This document shows positions 19,372 through 28,861 of a DNA stretch of 64,000 bases, piece after piece (the first letter of the stretch is position 1; every line of letters begins with the position of its first letter). The stretch lies in contig NZ_RXZI01000002.1 in the NCBI RefSeq assembly GCF_021991925.1, forward strand, positions 434,001 through 498,000, written 5' to 3'. Below the pieces are notes generated by a model that worked only from the letters and a program-made list of their open reading frames with translations, was not told the origin of the DNA and did no database searches. Source of the DNA: Sutcliffiella horikoshii (GTDB lineage: Bacteria > Bacillota > Bacilli > Bacillales > Bacillaceae_I). Position numbers and translations under genes: made by a program.

Positions 19372-20361
19372 ATGGCTGTATTAGTATGCGGGGGAGCCGG
19401 TTATATTGGAAGCCATGCGGTCGTGGACCTGGTGCGAAGAGGGGAAGATGTCATTGTAATTGATAACCTTAAAACAGGGCATGCAGGCTCACTTCACGAA
19501 AATGTCCGCTTTTATGAAGGAGATATTCGGGACTTCGACTTTTTAGAAAAGGTCTTTGACGAAAATGAAGTCGATACGGTTATCCATTTCGCAGCAGATT
19601 CCCTTGTTGGAGAAAGTGTCCAAAATCCATTGGCTTATTATGACAACAATGTCTACGGGGCACTTTGCCTTTTAAAAATGATGAAAAAGCATCAAGTGCA
19701 TCGAATTGTCTTCTCATCAACCGCTGCAACATATGGTGAACCCGAAAACATCCCTATCCTGGAAACAGATCCAACGAATCCAACAAGCCCTTACGGTGAA
19801 ACCAAGCTTGCCATTGAAAGGATGCTGAAATGGAGTTCGGTTGCTTACGGATTAAATTTCATTGTCTTGAGATATTTCAATGTGGCGGGTGCTCACTTGG
19901 AAGCGGATATCGGGGAGGACCATACACCAGAAACCCACCTGATTCCCCTTATTTTGCAGGTAGCACTCGGGAAGAGGGAGAAGATCATGATTTTTGGAGA
20001 TGATTATCCAACAGAAGACGGTACATGTATCCGCGATTATATACATGTCACCGACCTGGTCTCCGCTCATTTGCTTGCGGTGGATAAGCTGCGAAATGGT
20101 GGAGGGAATGGGACGTATAATCTTGGCAATGGAAACGGTTTTTCTGTCAAAGAAGTAATCGAAACCGCCCGGAAGGTGACACAAAAAGAAATCTCGGCAG
20201 AAGTTGCCCCGCGCAGAGCTGGGGACCCTGCTAAACTGGTCGCCTCCTCTCTCCGTGCAAAAGAAGAATTAGGCTGGAATCCACAGCACTCTTCCATGGA
20301 AGAAATGATTCAAAGCGCTTGGAAGTGGCATCAACAACATCCCGAAGGATACAAGAATTAA
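19372..20361 (+). CDS. galE: UDP-glucose 4-epimerase
   Basis: A 329-residue extended short-chain dehydrogenase that interconverts UDP-galactose and UDP-glucose using bound NAD. The N-terminal Rossmann motif GGAGYIGSH is at residues 7-15, the catalytic YxxxK is in YGETK near 141-145, and SSTAATYGEP contains the catalytic serine/threonine. The length is normal. RBS AAGGAG is in the galK 3' end. It regenerates UDP-glucose for the GalT step in the same operon and can also supply UDP-galactose for envelope glycans. Confidence 0.96.
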   Translation: MAVLVCGGAGYIGSHAVVDLVRRGEDVIVIDNLKTGHAGSLHENVRFYEGDIRDFDFLEKVFDENEVDTVIHFAADSLVGESVQNPLAYYDNNVYGALCLLKMMKKHQVHRIVFSSTAATYGEPENIPILETDPTNPTSPYGETKLAIERMLKWSSVAYGLNFIVLRYFNVAGAHLEADIGEDHTPETHLIPLILQVALGKREKIMIFGDDYPTEDGTCIRDYIHVTDLVSAHLLAVDKLRNGGGNGTYNLGNGNGFSVKEVIETARKVTQKEISAEVAPRRAGDPAKLVASSLRAKEELGWNPQHSSMEEMIQSAWKWHQQHPEGYKN

Positions 20362-20392
20362 AGTTTTATCCAAATGAAGGGAGTGGTTTAAC

Positions 20393-21928
20393 GTGACTGT
20401 AAATATTTACGGAAAGATAGATCAGCTTATTCAATATGGCCTGCAAAAGAAGCTGATAGAGGACCAAGATATAGCTCACACAAGGAATTCCATCCTATCC
20501 ATTTTAAAGCTGGAGGATTATACACCAGCTCCAAATTCCGTGGAGGCTGGCGAGCTTCACTCTCCTGTCCCGATTTTAGAGAAAATTTTAGATTGGGCGG
20601 CAGACGAAGGTTTGCTGGAGGCCGATACTGTCACTTACCGTGACCTTTTGGATACGAAAATAATGGGCTGCTTTGTTCCAAGACCATCAGAAGTAACAAA
20701 AGAATTTAATCGGATCAATGAAGAGGAAGGGCCGGTTCAGGCGACAGAATATTTCTATAAACTAGCGAATGACTCCCATTATATAAGAAGAGATCGCATT
20801 GAAAAAAATGCGCATTGGTTGGCGGAAACGGAGTATGGCAATCTAGAAATAACCATTAATCTTTCCAAACCTGAAAAGGATCCAAAGGCTATCGCCGCTG
20901 CACGGAACATGAAAGAGACAGGATATCCATCCTGTTTGTTATGTGTGGAAAATGTGGGATACGGTGGTAGGGTGAATCATCCTGCACGTCAAAACCTCCG
21001 GACCATTCCTCTTTCCTTAATGGAGGAACAGTGGCATCTTCAATTTTCTCCTTATGTTTACTACCACGAACATGCCATTGTATTAAAAGGTGTACACGAA
21101 CCGATGAAAATTTCAAAAAACACCTTTCACAGATTGGTAGAGTTCACTGACAAACTCCCACACTATTTTGTCGGATCTAACGCTGACCTCCCAATTGTAG
21201 GTGGTTCCATCCTTAGTCATGATCACTTCCAAGGTGGATTTCATGATTTCCCGATGGCCAAAGCAAAGATAGAGGAATCCTTTTCCTTATCAGGCTTTCC
21301 CAATGTGACCGCAGGGTGGCTTTCTTGGCCGATGAGTGTCATTCGTCTCAATGGCCTTGTAAAAGAGGAAATCATCGAGGCTGCAGATACCATCTATCAA
21401 GCGTGGAAAAATTACTCCGATGAGACGGTTGATATTCTTGCCTATTCGGAGGATACCCCGCACAATACTGTGACCCCGATTGCCCGCAGAAAAGGGGAAC
21501 TATACGAATTGGATCTAGTACTGCGGAATAATCGAACAAGTGAAGAACACCATATGGGAATCTTCCACCCACATGAGGAAGTGCACCACATCAAAAAAGA
21601 AAACATCGGCCTTATAGAAGTAATGGGACTTGCTGTCCTACCCGGCCGCCTTCAGGAAGAGTTTCGGATTCTTGGGGAACTGATGGTATCTGATAATGGG
21701 TTGGACCGTTTAGCAGCTGATGACAATATGAAAAAGCATCTACATTGGGCTAAGAGAATAATAGAGAAATATCCAGAGGTCCGCACACCTTTAGGAGACG
21801 TGGATGTGCAGGCGATTTTGAAAAAAGAAGTTGGGTTGATCTTTGCACTGATCCTCGAACATGCTGGAGTCTTCAAACGCAACGAGGAAGGCAGGGAGGC
21901 ATTTCGGAGGTTTTGCCAGACGTTGTAA
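20393..21928 (+). CDS. galT: Galactose-1-phosphate uridylyltransferase, Gram-positive (class II) type
   Basis: A 511-residue enzyme that swaps UMP from UDP-glucose to galactose-1-phosphate. It is the long class II GalT typical of Firmicutes, not the 350-residue form. Recognisable parts are the N-terminal helical region, YPSCLLCVENVGYGGR near 180, and the SHDHFQGG motif with the catalytic histidine region near 283. The start is GTG 20393 after GAAGGGAG. It is the last gene of the operon (12684-21928). No clear terminator directly follows, and the next gene starts 168 bp later behind an inverted repeat. Confidence 0.95.
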   Translation: MTVNIYGKIDQLIQYGLQKKLIEDQDIAHTRNSILSILKLEDYTPAPNSVEAGELHSPVPILEKILDWAADEGLLEADTVTYRDLLDTKIMGCFVPRPSEVTKEFNRINEEEGPVQATEYFYKLANDSHYIRRDRIEKNAHWLAETEYGNLEITINLSKPEKDPKAIAAARNMKETGYPSCLLCVENVGYGGRVNHPARQNLRTIPLSLMEEQWHLQFSPYVYYHEHAIVLKGVHEPMKISKNTFHRLVEFTDKLPHYFVGSNADLPIVGGSILSHDHFQGGFHDFPMAKAKIEESFSLSGFPNVTAGWLSWPMSVIRLNGLVKEEIIEAADTIYQAWKNYSDETVDILAYSEDTPHNTVTPIARRKGELYELDLVLRNNRTSEEHHMGIFHPHEEVHHIKKENIGLIEVMGLAVLPGRLQEEFRILGELMVSDNGLDRLAADDNMKKHLHWAKRIIEKYPEVRTPLGDVDVQAILKKEVGLIFALILEHAGVFKRNEEGREAFRRFCQTL

Positions 21929-22005
21929 CTTGATGGTGTAGGTAGAAGGCTGGAATATGACAAGGAATTGGAAAACATCTAATGAAAAACTAGAACTTGC
22001 CACTA

Positions 22006-22095
22006 TACGGTTGAATCTTCTTTATGCTACCATATGAAGAAACAAAATTACGGAAGGATTGATATCACTCTTCCGTACCAAGGAGCCCAACCGTA
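22006..22095 (+). promoter_or_regulatory. Nested inverted repeats ending at the start codon of the DMT transporter
   Basis: Outer arms TACGGTTG (22006-22013) and CAACCGTA (22088-22095) enclose a second hairpin, TACGGAAG (22049-22056) with CTTCCGTA (22070-22077). The ribosome site AGGAG (22081-22085) lies between the right arms, and the outer right arm touches ATG 22096. Both left arms start TACGG and both right arms contain CCGTA, so alternative pairings are possible. It may be a leader RNA switch or a DNA operator. No promoter was assigned with confidence. Confidence 0.4.
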
Positions 22096-23028
22096 ATGCA
22101 CCACACTAAATACTACCTATCGCTCCTACTCATCATGATATTCTGGGGCATGAACGTTCCATTAGTTAAAATCCTTGTGGAGAACTTGAGCCCTGTCACC
22201 ATGACCGCTTTCCGCATCATGACAGCAGGCCTCACCGTCTTTCTGATCCTCTCCATATTCAAGCTTGTCAGGCTTCCAACCAAAAGAGAATTCTACTATA
22301 TCATTCTAGGAGCCTTCCTTAATGTAGTCTGCCATCATTACTTTTTATCGATAGGTCTAAAAGGGACATCCGGCACGAATGCAGGAATTATTTTAGGGGC
22401 AGGGCCAATACTGACTGCTCTGATCGCCACCGTATTACTTAAAAAGAAAACAAACCTCCAACGATGGACCGGCTTCCTCCTCGGCGGGGCAGGTGTTGCA
22501 GTCACCATCCTTGTAGGTAGCAATGGTGTATCTGAAATAAACATCGGAGATATTTATGTATTCTTGTCCATCCTTACGCAAGCCTTCAGCTTCATCCTCA
22601 TCAGTAAACTGGCAAAAACCCTGGATCCACGCTTGCTGACAGGATACATGCTGATCATTGGCTCGCTCACGTTAATGATTATCGGTTTGATGACGGAACC
22701 AGGAGCAGTGAAGGAATTTACAACGATATCTTGGCATGTGTGGCTTGCCTTTTTCACATCAGCCATTATCGCCACCGCGCTTGGCCATATGTCCTATAAC
22801 TATATGATTGGGAAAATTGGTCCCGCAGAAGCCTCTATTTTCTTGAATTTCACACCGTTTTTCGCATTAATTGGCTCGGTCTTTTTGCTTGGCGAAAAAG
22901 TGACAATCTTCCATCTGATAGGTCTCGTCCTGATCGTGGCAGGAGTGTTATTGGGATCTGGTGCATTGGATCGGAAAAAATTATCGAGACAAGAACCGGT
23001 CAATCATTTAAGGGGAATCGGGAGATAA
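22096..23028 (+). CDS. EamA/DMT-superfamily transporter
   Basis: A 310-residue membrane protein with ten predicted hydrophobic segments arranged as two EamA repeats (about 5-140 and 150-290), starting MHHTKYYLSLLLIMIFWGMN. Such proteins export or import small metabolites, amino acids or nucleobases, and the substrate cannot be read from the sequence. It is a single-gene unit following the gal operon, with its own ribosome site AAGGAG and a strong terminator after it. The inverted repeats just before the start suggest separate regulation from the gal genes. Confidence 0.88.
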   Translation: MHHTKYYLSLLLIMIFWGMNVPLVKILVENLSPVTMTAFRIMTAGLTVFLILSIFKLVRLPTKREFYYIILGAFLNVVCHHYFLSIGLKGTSGTNAGIILGAGPILTALIATVLLKKKTNLQRWTGFLLGGAGVAVTILVGSNGVSEINIGDIYVFLSILTQAFSFILISKLAKTLDPRLLTGYMLIIGSLTLMIIGLMTEPGAVKEFTTISWHVWLAFFTSAIIATALGHMSYNYMIGKIGPAEASIFLNFTPFFALIGSVFLLGEKVTIFHLIGLVLIVAGVLLGSGALDRKKLSRQEPVNHLRGIGR

Positions 23029-23041
23029 GCAATATAACCTA

Positions 23042-23095
23042 ATAGAAAACAGCCGAGCAGAGAATGGATCCCCGCTCGGCTGTTTTCTATTATTA
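23042..23095. terminator. Bidirectional terminator
   Basis: A 17-bp perfect stem, ATAGAAAACAGCCGAGC at 23042-23058 with its complement at 23074-23090, has T-rich flanks on both sides. It serves the DMT gene and the converging LRR protein gene. Confidence 0.9.
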
Positions 23096-23126
23096 TAACA
23101 CTTGTAAGACTGAGTCAATCTAATAT

Positions 23127-25958
23127 TTATGCTACCACTCTGCGTCGTGTCCACCAGAATCCTGCTGTTCCAATCATCAATAAGGCCAATCCAACCAGGA
23201 TGTAATTTAATGTGTTGGTGGCTGTGAAAGGAAGCTTATTCCCTTTCTTGGTAACTGGTGTTGGCTTATTATCTGTTTTGTTTTTGTCCTTATCCACCGG
23301 TTTTACTACAACTGGTGTTTTATCTTCTTTTTCTTTCTCTACAGGTTTTTCCGTTGCAGGTAAAGTTGTGGCTGTTATGGACTCATAATACAGCCAGTAT
23401 TCTTCCTCTTCATAATTAACCGCAGGGGCAATGGCAAGGTCGTACGTAGTATCCGCTTCAAGGTCCGTATATGTGTAGGAAGTCGCATCAGTAATATCGA
23501 TTACTTCTTCATTAAGAAGGATCACGTAATAATCCACGTCTGCATTCCACTTATATGTCCACTCAATCTCTATCGTACTCTCCGTTACATCCACCAAATC
23601 AATTGTTAATGGATTCGGTCCGTAGTAGTCTTCCTCAGATAGGTAAACCATTACGCCAAGTGCTCTCAGTTTTTCCACTACTTCAAGCTCTGGGGAGCCT
23701 TCTTCAAAAGTTAACCCCTCAATTCCGAAAAGGGTAACTTCCCATAGGTAGTCAAGTTCCAGGAGAACGCTTATATCTGTGATCTTTGTGTTATGCAAGT
23801 AAACAAATTGCAAGTCAAGTAATCCGCTCAAGCTGGAAATGTCCGTAAGTGGATTATCAGACAGATCAAGCATGTAGAGATATAGGCCATGCAAAGGTTT
23901 GATGTTTGTGATCAAGTTATCTGATAGATTTAAAGATTCCAAGGATTGAAGTCCCTTTAAGGGAGAAAGATCCTGGATATGGTTGCCGGTGAGTGCCAAG
24001 TCATACAGATTCACTGCATGCTCCAATCCATTCAACTTTTTGATATCCATCCATCCAGCAAATAAATACTCCAGTCTTTCCATATCTGATTGCTGAATTT
24101 CACGGTTGATAGATTGAAGTCCAAGTTCTAAACGAATCGCTTCTCTCAAACCTTCATCAGGAATGTTCACAACATCTCCGGTTGGCGGTGCTAGGGTCTG
24201 TGCCATTTCAAAAGTGTCATAGAGCAGCTTTCCGCTCGGATCATACATCTCTACTTTGATAATGTAATCTTTCACTGGATCAAGCCCAACAATGGTCAGT
24301 TCCGTCATTTTCGTCTCTTTATAAAGCTTATCATTTACATAGACTTTGTAAGTGTATTCTTTTTCATAGTCCTTTTCATTCTCGGAATAATACCACCAAG
24401 AGGCAGAAATGCTTTGTTCCGTCACACCATACAAGTACAACTCAAGAGGTTCGAAATAATCTTCCTCCAAAACATCCACATATACACCTGCTTCTGCCCA
24501 AACATTTAACAGTTCCCACACGGGTGCTCCAGGTGAAAAATCAATTTTCGTATCTGCAATTGTCACAAAAGTCAGGTTCAGCAGATTTTCCAGAATAGAA
24601 ATATCGGTGATTTCTGTATTATGCAAGAATAAGCCTTCCAGGTTTGTAAGTCCCGCTAATGGTTGAAGGTTAGTGATCGGGTTATTAGCTAAGCCTAAGA
24701 AATATAGCTCCTTTAAATTGTTAAGAGGAGTAATACTCTTAATTTTATTCTCCTCCAAGTCTAGGAAGAAAAGCTTCGTTAAGCCTGCAAGCGGAGTAAT
24801 ATCGGTAATACTATTGGAGGATAAGAAAAGGAACTCCAAATTGACCGCCTTCTCCAATCCTTTTAGGCTTATGATTCCAAGGGAGCTTGCATCCATCATG
24901 GTCAGGTGTTCCATATCGCTCTCACGAATTTCTCTATCCAATTTCATCTGTGTTTTGAGGGCCTTTTTAAGATTTGCATCGTCAAATTTGACCACCTTAC
25001 CAAACGGAGCGGGAAGTGTCTTGATTTTCAACGATTCTTCCACTAATACATCATTTGTTTTATTTAAAGCTTTCACCTTGACCTCATAAACAGTGTCAGG
25101 TGTTAAATTAGTAAACTCATAGTCTGATAATCTAGGTCCGCCGGCTGTGATAAGTGTGTCATTAAGATACAGCTCGTACGTGGAAATTCTACCAAGGTTC
25201 TTATTCACATAACCAAACCACATAACACCAAAGGAGTGTTCATTGACGAACAGTTTGTCGAGGAACATGAAAGCTTCCGCATTCTCATCAATTAGTGTAC
25301 TTTTAAGATAATTTTCTTTTTCCGAAGGAACGAAATTCATTTCGGCTCCTTCTACTTCCTCAACGGAAACGGGAGCACTTTCATCGACTTCAACAACATC
25401 TTCGCTAGCAGTCGGTTCAGAGGAGGAATCTTCTGTTTGCTCCTCTTCTTTGACATTGGTGCTGCCTTCAGATACATCTTCCTGCACTGTTTCTTCCGGC
25501 GCTTGTTTAGATGAATCTACATTTTCTTGGTCATAAGATAATTCTTCCTCTGCAGGTGCTGCCGGTACCTTTGCAGTAAGTTCGTTACTCTGTTGAATTT
25601 CTTCAGCGTTTTTCCACACAACACTGTACACGATAGTGGTTGGTTCTTCTACCTTGTCCGTATATGTATAGACTTTCTTGCTTTCCGTAGCTAAGCTAGC
25701 CACTTCTTCAGGGGTGACTTCTACTTCTTTACCATTCCTTACTAGAAGGAAACTCTGAACACCAGCCGAAGATGTGAAATCCTCGCCATACGTTTCCCAC
25801 ACTAAAACATTGCCTTCTTCCGATGATACTGCTTCCGTTAATGATACCTTGGCAAGCACTCTTTCAGTTCCTTCCGAAAAAGTCTGTGCAGCAGGACTAA
25901 GTAAAGAAAGTAGTAAGGTGAATACAACTGTTACATTTAGCCAAAAACTTCTTTTCAA
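23127..25958 (-). CDS. Leucine-rich-repeat surface protein with LPxTA sorting signal
   Basis: A 943-residue surface protein. After a signal peptide (about 1-30) come a beta-rich domain, an acidic Glu/Ser/Val linker (about 130-215), a fibronectin-III-like domain, an internalin-style LRR block (about 330-490, units such as LTNLEGLFLHNTEITDISIL), a second beta-sandwich, a second LRR block (about 600-770), a third Fn3-like domain, a Lys/Pro/Val spacer, LPFTA at 909-913, a membrane span and a basic tail. The two halves look like an internal duplication. The role is probably adhesion or binding at the wall. The start is TTG 25958 after GGGGGA, and no ATG fits better. The sorting signal has Ala where class A sortase substrates have Gly. 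Confidence 0.88.
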   Translation of the reverse strand: MKRSFWLNVTVVFTLLLSLLSPAAQTFSEGTERVLAKVSLTEAVSSEEGNVLVWETYGEDFTSSAGVQSFLLVRNGKEVEVTPEEVASLATESKKVYTYTDKVEEPTTIVYSVVWKNAEEIQQSNELTAKVPAAPAEEELSYDQENVDSSKQAPEETVQEDVSEGSTNVKEEEQTEDSSSEPTASEDVVEVDESAPVSVEEVEGAEMNFVPSEKENYLKSTLIDENAEAFMFLDKLFVNEHSFGVMWFGYVNKNLGRISTYELYLNDTLITAGGPRLSDYEFTNLTPDTVYEVKVKALNKTNDVLVEESLKIKTLPAPFGKVVKFDDANLKKALKTQMKLDREIRESDMEHLTMMDASSLGIISLKGLEKAVNLEFLFLSSNSITDITPLAGLTKLFFLDLEENKIKSITPLNNLKELYFLGLANNPITNLQPLAGLTNLEGLFLHNTEITDISILENLLNLTFVTIADTKIDFSPGAPVWELLNVWAEAGVYVDVLEEDYFEPLELYLYGVTEQSISASWWYYSENEKDYEKEYTYKVYVNDKLYKETKMTELTIVGLDPVKDYIIKVEMYDPSGKLLYDTFEMAQTLAPPTGDVVNIPDEGLREAIRLELGLQSINREIQQSDMERLEYLFAGWMDIKKLNGLEHAVNLYDLALTGNHIQDLSPLKGLQSLESLNLSDNLITNIKPLHGLYLYMLDLSDNPLTDISSLSGLLDLQFVYLHNTKITDISVLLELDYLWEVTLFGIEGLTFEEGSPELEVVEKLRALGVMVYLSEEDYYGPNPLTIDLVDVTESTIEIEWTYKWNADVDYYVILLNEEVIDITDATSYTYTDLEADTTYDLAIAPAVNYEEEEYWLYYESITATTLPATEKPVEKEKEDKTPVVVKPVDKDKNKTDNKPTPVTKKGNKLPFTATNTLNYILVGLALLMIGTAGFWWTRRRVVA

Positions 25959-26275
25959 CTAAAACAATCCCCCACTTCCAAATTTTATAATATTTACCCA
26001 ACAAAAAGAGTATATCACTAAAGTTCGTTTTAGAGAACGGTAAAATTAAGTGATTCTGTATTTAAAGTGGAAAAAACGAAATAAAACTACTAGTTTTGAA
26101 AAGATGCGTGGTAGAAGTTGAAGACTTTGAATTGAGGTATATATCCGGGTTCTTGTTCCACTTCAAAGAACTGTAACGAGAACCTGGATTCCTGTCTATT
26201 AGTAACAGATTGGTGTAACCTTCCCCTATAAAGGTTGCAGCAATATCTTACTAATTCATGGTGAAGAAGTTCAGA
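25959..26275. other. Intergenic region with one long hairpin downstream of comK
   Basis: Between the LRR gene start and the end of comK, 26143-26153 (ATCCGGGTTCT) pairs with 26179-26189 (AGAACCTGGAT) with one G-T pair, around a 25-nt loop. There is no T tract on either strand, so it is not a classical terminator. I see no gene in the rest of the stretch. Confidence 0.4.
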
Positions 26276-26800
26276 CTATCTGAAATCTTTACGAGTGCGC
26301 CTAACTTTTGGATTTAATGAAAAATTGTATTGTTTGTTGGAACAGAATCTTGTCAATACAACAGAAGCTTTTTTTACCTGCTCATAAACTGTTATGGCAG
26401 ATACATCCAACTCTAGGTATTCATGATTATTAAAATAAACGATACATTTTGTGGAGGAAACAGATTCAACATGTGATAAATGTTGCAGGAACAGCCAACA
26501 GCATGCTTCCTGATCTGGTGAATGGGTTGGAATGGCTATAATTCCTTCCGTTTGGTCAATCAAGATTGGTGTCTTCTGAATATAATTGGTGAAATGAATG
26601 GTTGCGATCCTTCTCCCCTCGTAAGTGCAACTGTCATCCAAACAGCCTCTATGCAAAATTTCCCTTGTTGTCTCATCTGTCATAAATTTCCCCTCTATAT
26701 CCATTATCTTTGTCTGATACTGAGGATGACGATGAGACAGCAAAGCCATCGTCGTAAGGCCAATCCGATATTGATGAATCACATTCAATTCGTTACCCAT
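26276..26800 (-). CDS. comK: Competence transcription factor ComK
   Basis: A 174-residue protein, slightly shorter than B. subtilis ComK (about 192), in the ComK family. It has the typical N-terminus with a Tyr/Ile-rich start, the segment RIATIHFTNYIQKTPILI followed by IIAIPTHSP, and CCWLFLQH. ComK activates DNA uptake and recombination genes by binding paired AAAA-N5-TTTT boxes in the minor groove. The C-terminus used for ClpC/MecA control in B. subtilis is shorter here. A cre-like palindrome lies in the leader, and one near-match K-box lies upstream at 26893-26906. ATG 26800 has both GGGAGGG 13 nt away and a very close AGGAG. It is a single gene. Confidence 0.88.
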   Translation of the reverse strand: MGNELNVIHQYRIGLTTMALLSHRHPQYQTKIMDIEGKFMTDETTREILHRGCLDDSCTYEGRRIATIHFTNYIQKTPILIDQTEGIIAIPTHSPDQEACCWLFLQHLSHVESVSSTKCIVYFNNHEYLELDVSAITVYEQVKKASVVLTRFCSNKQYNFSLNPKVRRTRKDFR

Positions 26801-26829
26801 ACTCCTAAATCCCTCCCATACAAGTTAAA

Positions 26830-26846
26830 ATAAAGCGCTTACTTTA
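26830..26846 (-). promoter_or_regulatory. cre-like box in the comK leader
   Basis: Read on the minus strand, AGTAAGCGCTTTAT matches the cre consensus apart from its ends. It lies between a TATAAT (26850-26855, minus strand) and the comK start, a roadblock position. A direct repeat containing TATAGTGGT is found just outside, near 26857 and 26928. Binding by CcpA is an inference. Confidence 0.45.
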
Positions 26847-27075
26847 TTTATTATAATGTATAGTGGTAAAAAATACCTAGTACTTTTATGAGAAAATTGT
26901 TCTTTTTTGTAAATATATGTAGGTATTGTATAGTGGTTAGATTATTAGTCCTATAAATCAGAGGATATATTAATTCTTTGTAAATTTAATATTTAAGAAA
27001 GGACATCCTCACATCAACTAGAATTAGTTTAAGAGTATGTGTAACTTTCAAACTCCATGAAAAGGTGGTAATTGT

Positions 27076-27960
27076 ATGTCTGTAAAAAAAGCGATAATTC
27101 CTGCTGCAGGGATGGGAACGAGATTTCTGCCCGCCACCAAAGCTCAACCAAAAGAAATGTTACCAATTGTAGATAAGCCGACAATCCAGTATATCGTTGA
27201 AGAAGCAATTGCATCTGGAATAGAGGACATAATCATTGTCACAGGTAGAGGGAAAAGAGCCATAGAAGATCACTTTGATAAGTCCTATGAGCTAGAAGAG
27301 ACACTATTGCGAAAAGAAAAGTATGAAATACTCGAAGAAGTACAGCAAATTTCCTCCATGGCCAATATCCATTATATTCGTCAAAAAGAACCACTAGGTT
27401 TAGGTCATGCCATTTGGTGCGCCCGAAAATTCATAGGTAATGAACCTTTTGCAGTTTTATTGGGAGATGACATCGTTCAATCAGAAAAACCTTGTCTCAA
27501 ACAGTTAATAGATATCTATGAAAGGTATAATTGTGCAGTATTGGGTGTAAATGAGGTCCCAAATAAGGATGTAGTCAAATACGGAATTGTAAATCCGAAA
27601 GGACATATGATAGAACCTAGTGTTGTTCATGTTCAGGATTTAGTGGAAAAGCCCTCAGAGGAACATGCACCATCTAACCTTGCTATCATGGGTAGATATA
27701 TTCTTAGACAAGAGATATTTGATATATTAGAAAACCTCCCAACTGGTGCGGGTGGAGAAATACAACTTACTGATGCAATCAGGCAATTTAATCAGAAACA
27801 GGCGGTACTCGCATACAATTTTGAAGGAACACGTTATGATGTGGGAGATAAAGTAGGCTTTATCAAAGCGACCATTGATTTTGCTTTACAAAGGGATGAA
27901 TTAAAAGAAGATATACTAAATTACTTGGAAAGAGTGGTTAAGTATAATACTGAGTTTTGA
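27076..27960 (+). CDS. galU: UTP-glucose-1-phosphate uridylyltransferase
   Basis: A 294-residue nucleotidyltransferase (GtaB in B. subtilis) that makes UDP-glucose from UTP and glucose-1-phosphate. The N-terminal signature [20 protein letters not shown] is at about 9-28, with the GDD metal site near 129 (LLGDDIV) and the EKP and GTRYDVGDK motifs toward the C-terminus. The length is normal for the family. RBS AAAGGTGG precedes ATG 27076. UDP-glucose feeds teichoic acid glucosylation, glycolipids and the GalT step of the galactose operon, but the gene stands alone and away from gal. Confidence 0.95.
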   Translation: MSVKKAIIPAAGMGTRFLPATKAQPKEMLPIVDKPTIQYIVEEAIASGIEDIIIVTGRGKRAIEDHFDKSYELEETLLRKEKYEILEEVQQISSMANIHYIRQKEPLGLGHAIWCARKFIGNEPFAVLLGDDIVQSEKPCLKQLIDIYERYNCAVLGVNEVPNKDVVKYGIVNPKGHMIEPSVVHVQDLVEKPSEEHAPSNLAIMGRYILRQEIFDILENLPTGAGGEIQLTDAIRQFNQKQAVLAYNFEGTRYDVGDKVGFIKATIDFALQRDELKEDILNYLERVVKYNTEF

Positions 27961-28281
27961 TAATTGTATAGTAATAGAAAGAGCCACCGTAGAATGATGG
28001 CCCAAGTGTTTCTTTATATTAGAAATGGGACTACGCATCCGATATGAATTACAACCGTTCTCCTTTAGCTCAAAATAATCTCTCTGATAGAAAAAATTCT
28101 TAATCCGCCCACCCGGAAGATCCCAGTGGATACTACTACATAATTATATGATTATATGCCACATAGGAAGAGGTTTCTATAAGGCAAGAAGGCAGGACCG
28201 ATGGAGGAGATGGGGAGGTATATGCTATACTATCTAGATATCTAGTGAAATTTTAACAGTTTGTATTAAGGGAGAAATAGG
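27961..28281. other. Intergenic region without a recognisable feature
   Basis: 321 bp between galU and the VanZ-like gene. I find no open frame with a ribosome site. A weak GCCACC...GATGGC pairing near 27984-28002 could be a poor galU terminator. A short palindrome CTAGATATCTAG is near 28233-28244. Neither is convincing. Confidence 0.3.
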
Positions 28282-28758
28282 ATGTATTTTCAAAAAAGAA
28301 TGCTAGCGGTAGTGTCCTGGGGCCTTGTTGTTAGTTGGATGGCTCTAATTTTTTTACTTTCCGCCCAGCATGCCGAGCAATCAGCAAATCTGAGCGGTGG
28401 TATCACCGAGCTGGTAAATGAAGTAGTTGAAAGAGTTGCGCCTCAGACGGACTTACATATAGAACAGATTAGCTATTTTGTAAGGAAGAACGCGCATTTC
28501 TTTGCTTATTTGTTGCTTGCGCTCCTGACTTTGAATGCGCTGAGAAGGAGTGGGGTGAGAGGTAGGAAGAGTGCTGCTTTGGCATTTGGCATCTCTGTAC
28601 TCTATGCCATTTCCGATGAAGTGCATCAGCTTTTTGTCCCAGGAAGAAGTGGCCAGGTGAGTGATGTGCTGCTTGATAGTGTGGGGGCATTGACGGGGAT
28701 TGGATTGTACGTGCTCCTTAGTCAAAGGAGAAGAAAGAGGAAAATGGGACAAATATAA
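28282..28758 (+). CDS. VanZ-like membrane protein
   Basis: A 158-residue protein with four hydrophobic segments and the VanZ-family core (RKNAHFFAYLLLALLTLNAL, then SDEVHQLFVPGRSGQVSDVLLDSVGA). VanZ was named for low-level teicoplanin resistance, but most Bacillus homologues have no known role beyond the cell envelope. RBS AAGGGAGA precedes ATG 28282, and a strong terminator follows. A second, different VanZ-like protein is at 50660-51190. Family is clear, function is not. Confidence 0.88.
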   Translation: MYFQKRMLAVVSWGLVVSWMALIFLLSAQHAEQSANLSGGITELVNEVVERVAPQTDLHIEQISYFVRKNAHFFAYLLLALLTLNALRRSGVRGRKSAALAFGISVLYAISDEVHQLFVPGRSGQVSDVLLDSVGALTGIGLYVLLSQRRRKRKMGQI

Positions 28759-28807
28759 AGAGCCGGAATGAAGGGATGGATGCCCTGGCATTCCGGCTCT
28801 TTTTTTG
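28757..28807. terminator. Bidirectional terminator
   Basis: A perfect stem, AAAGAGCCGGAATG (28757-28770) with CATTCCGGCTCTTT (28789-28802), is followed by T residues. It serves the VanZ-like gene and, from the other side, the glutamate dehydrogenase gene. Confidence 0.9.
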
Positions 28808-28861
28808 GGTTTCTTTAGTGCTTTAATTGATTGAGGGTCAGACCCCTTTTAACACGATACC

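Noticed and set aside
27984-28002. galU terminator
   Set aside because: The stem is short with a mismatch and lacks a T tract.
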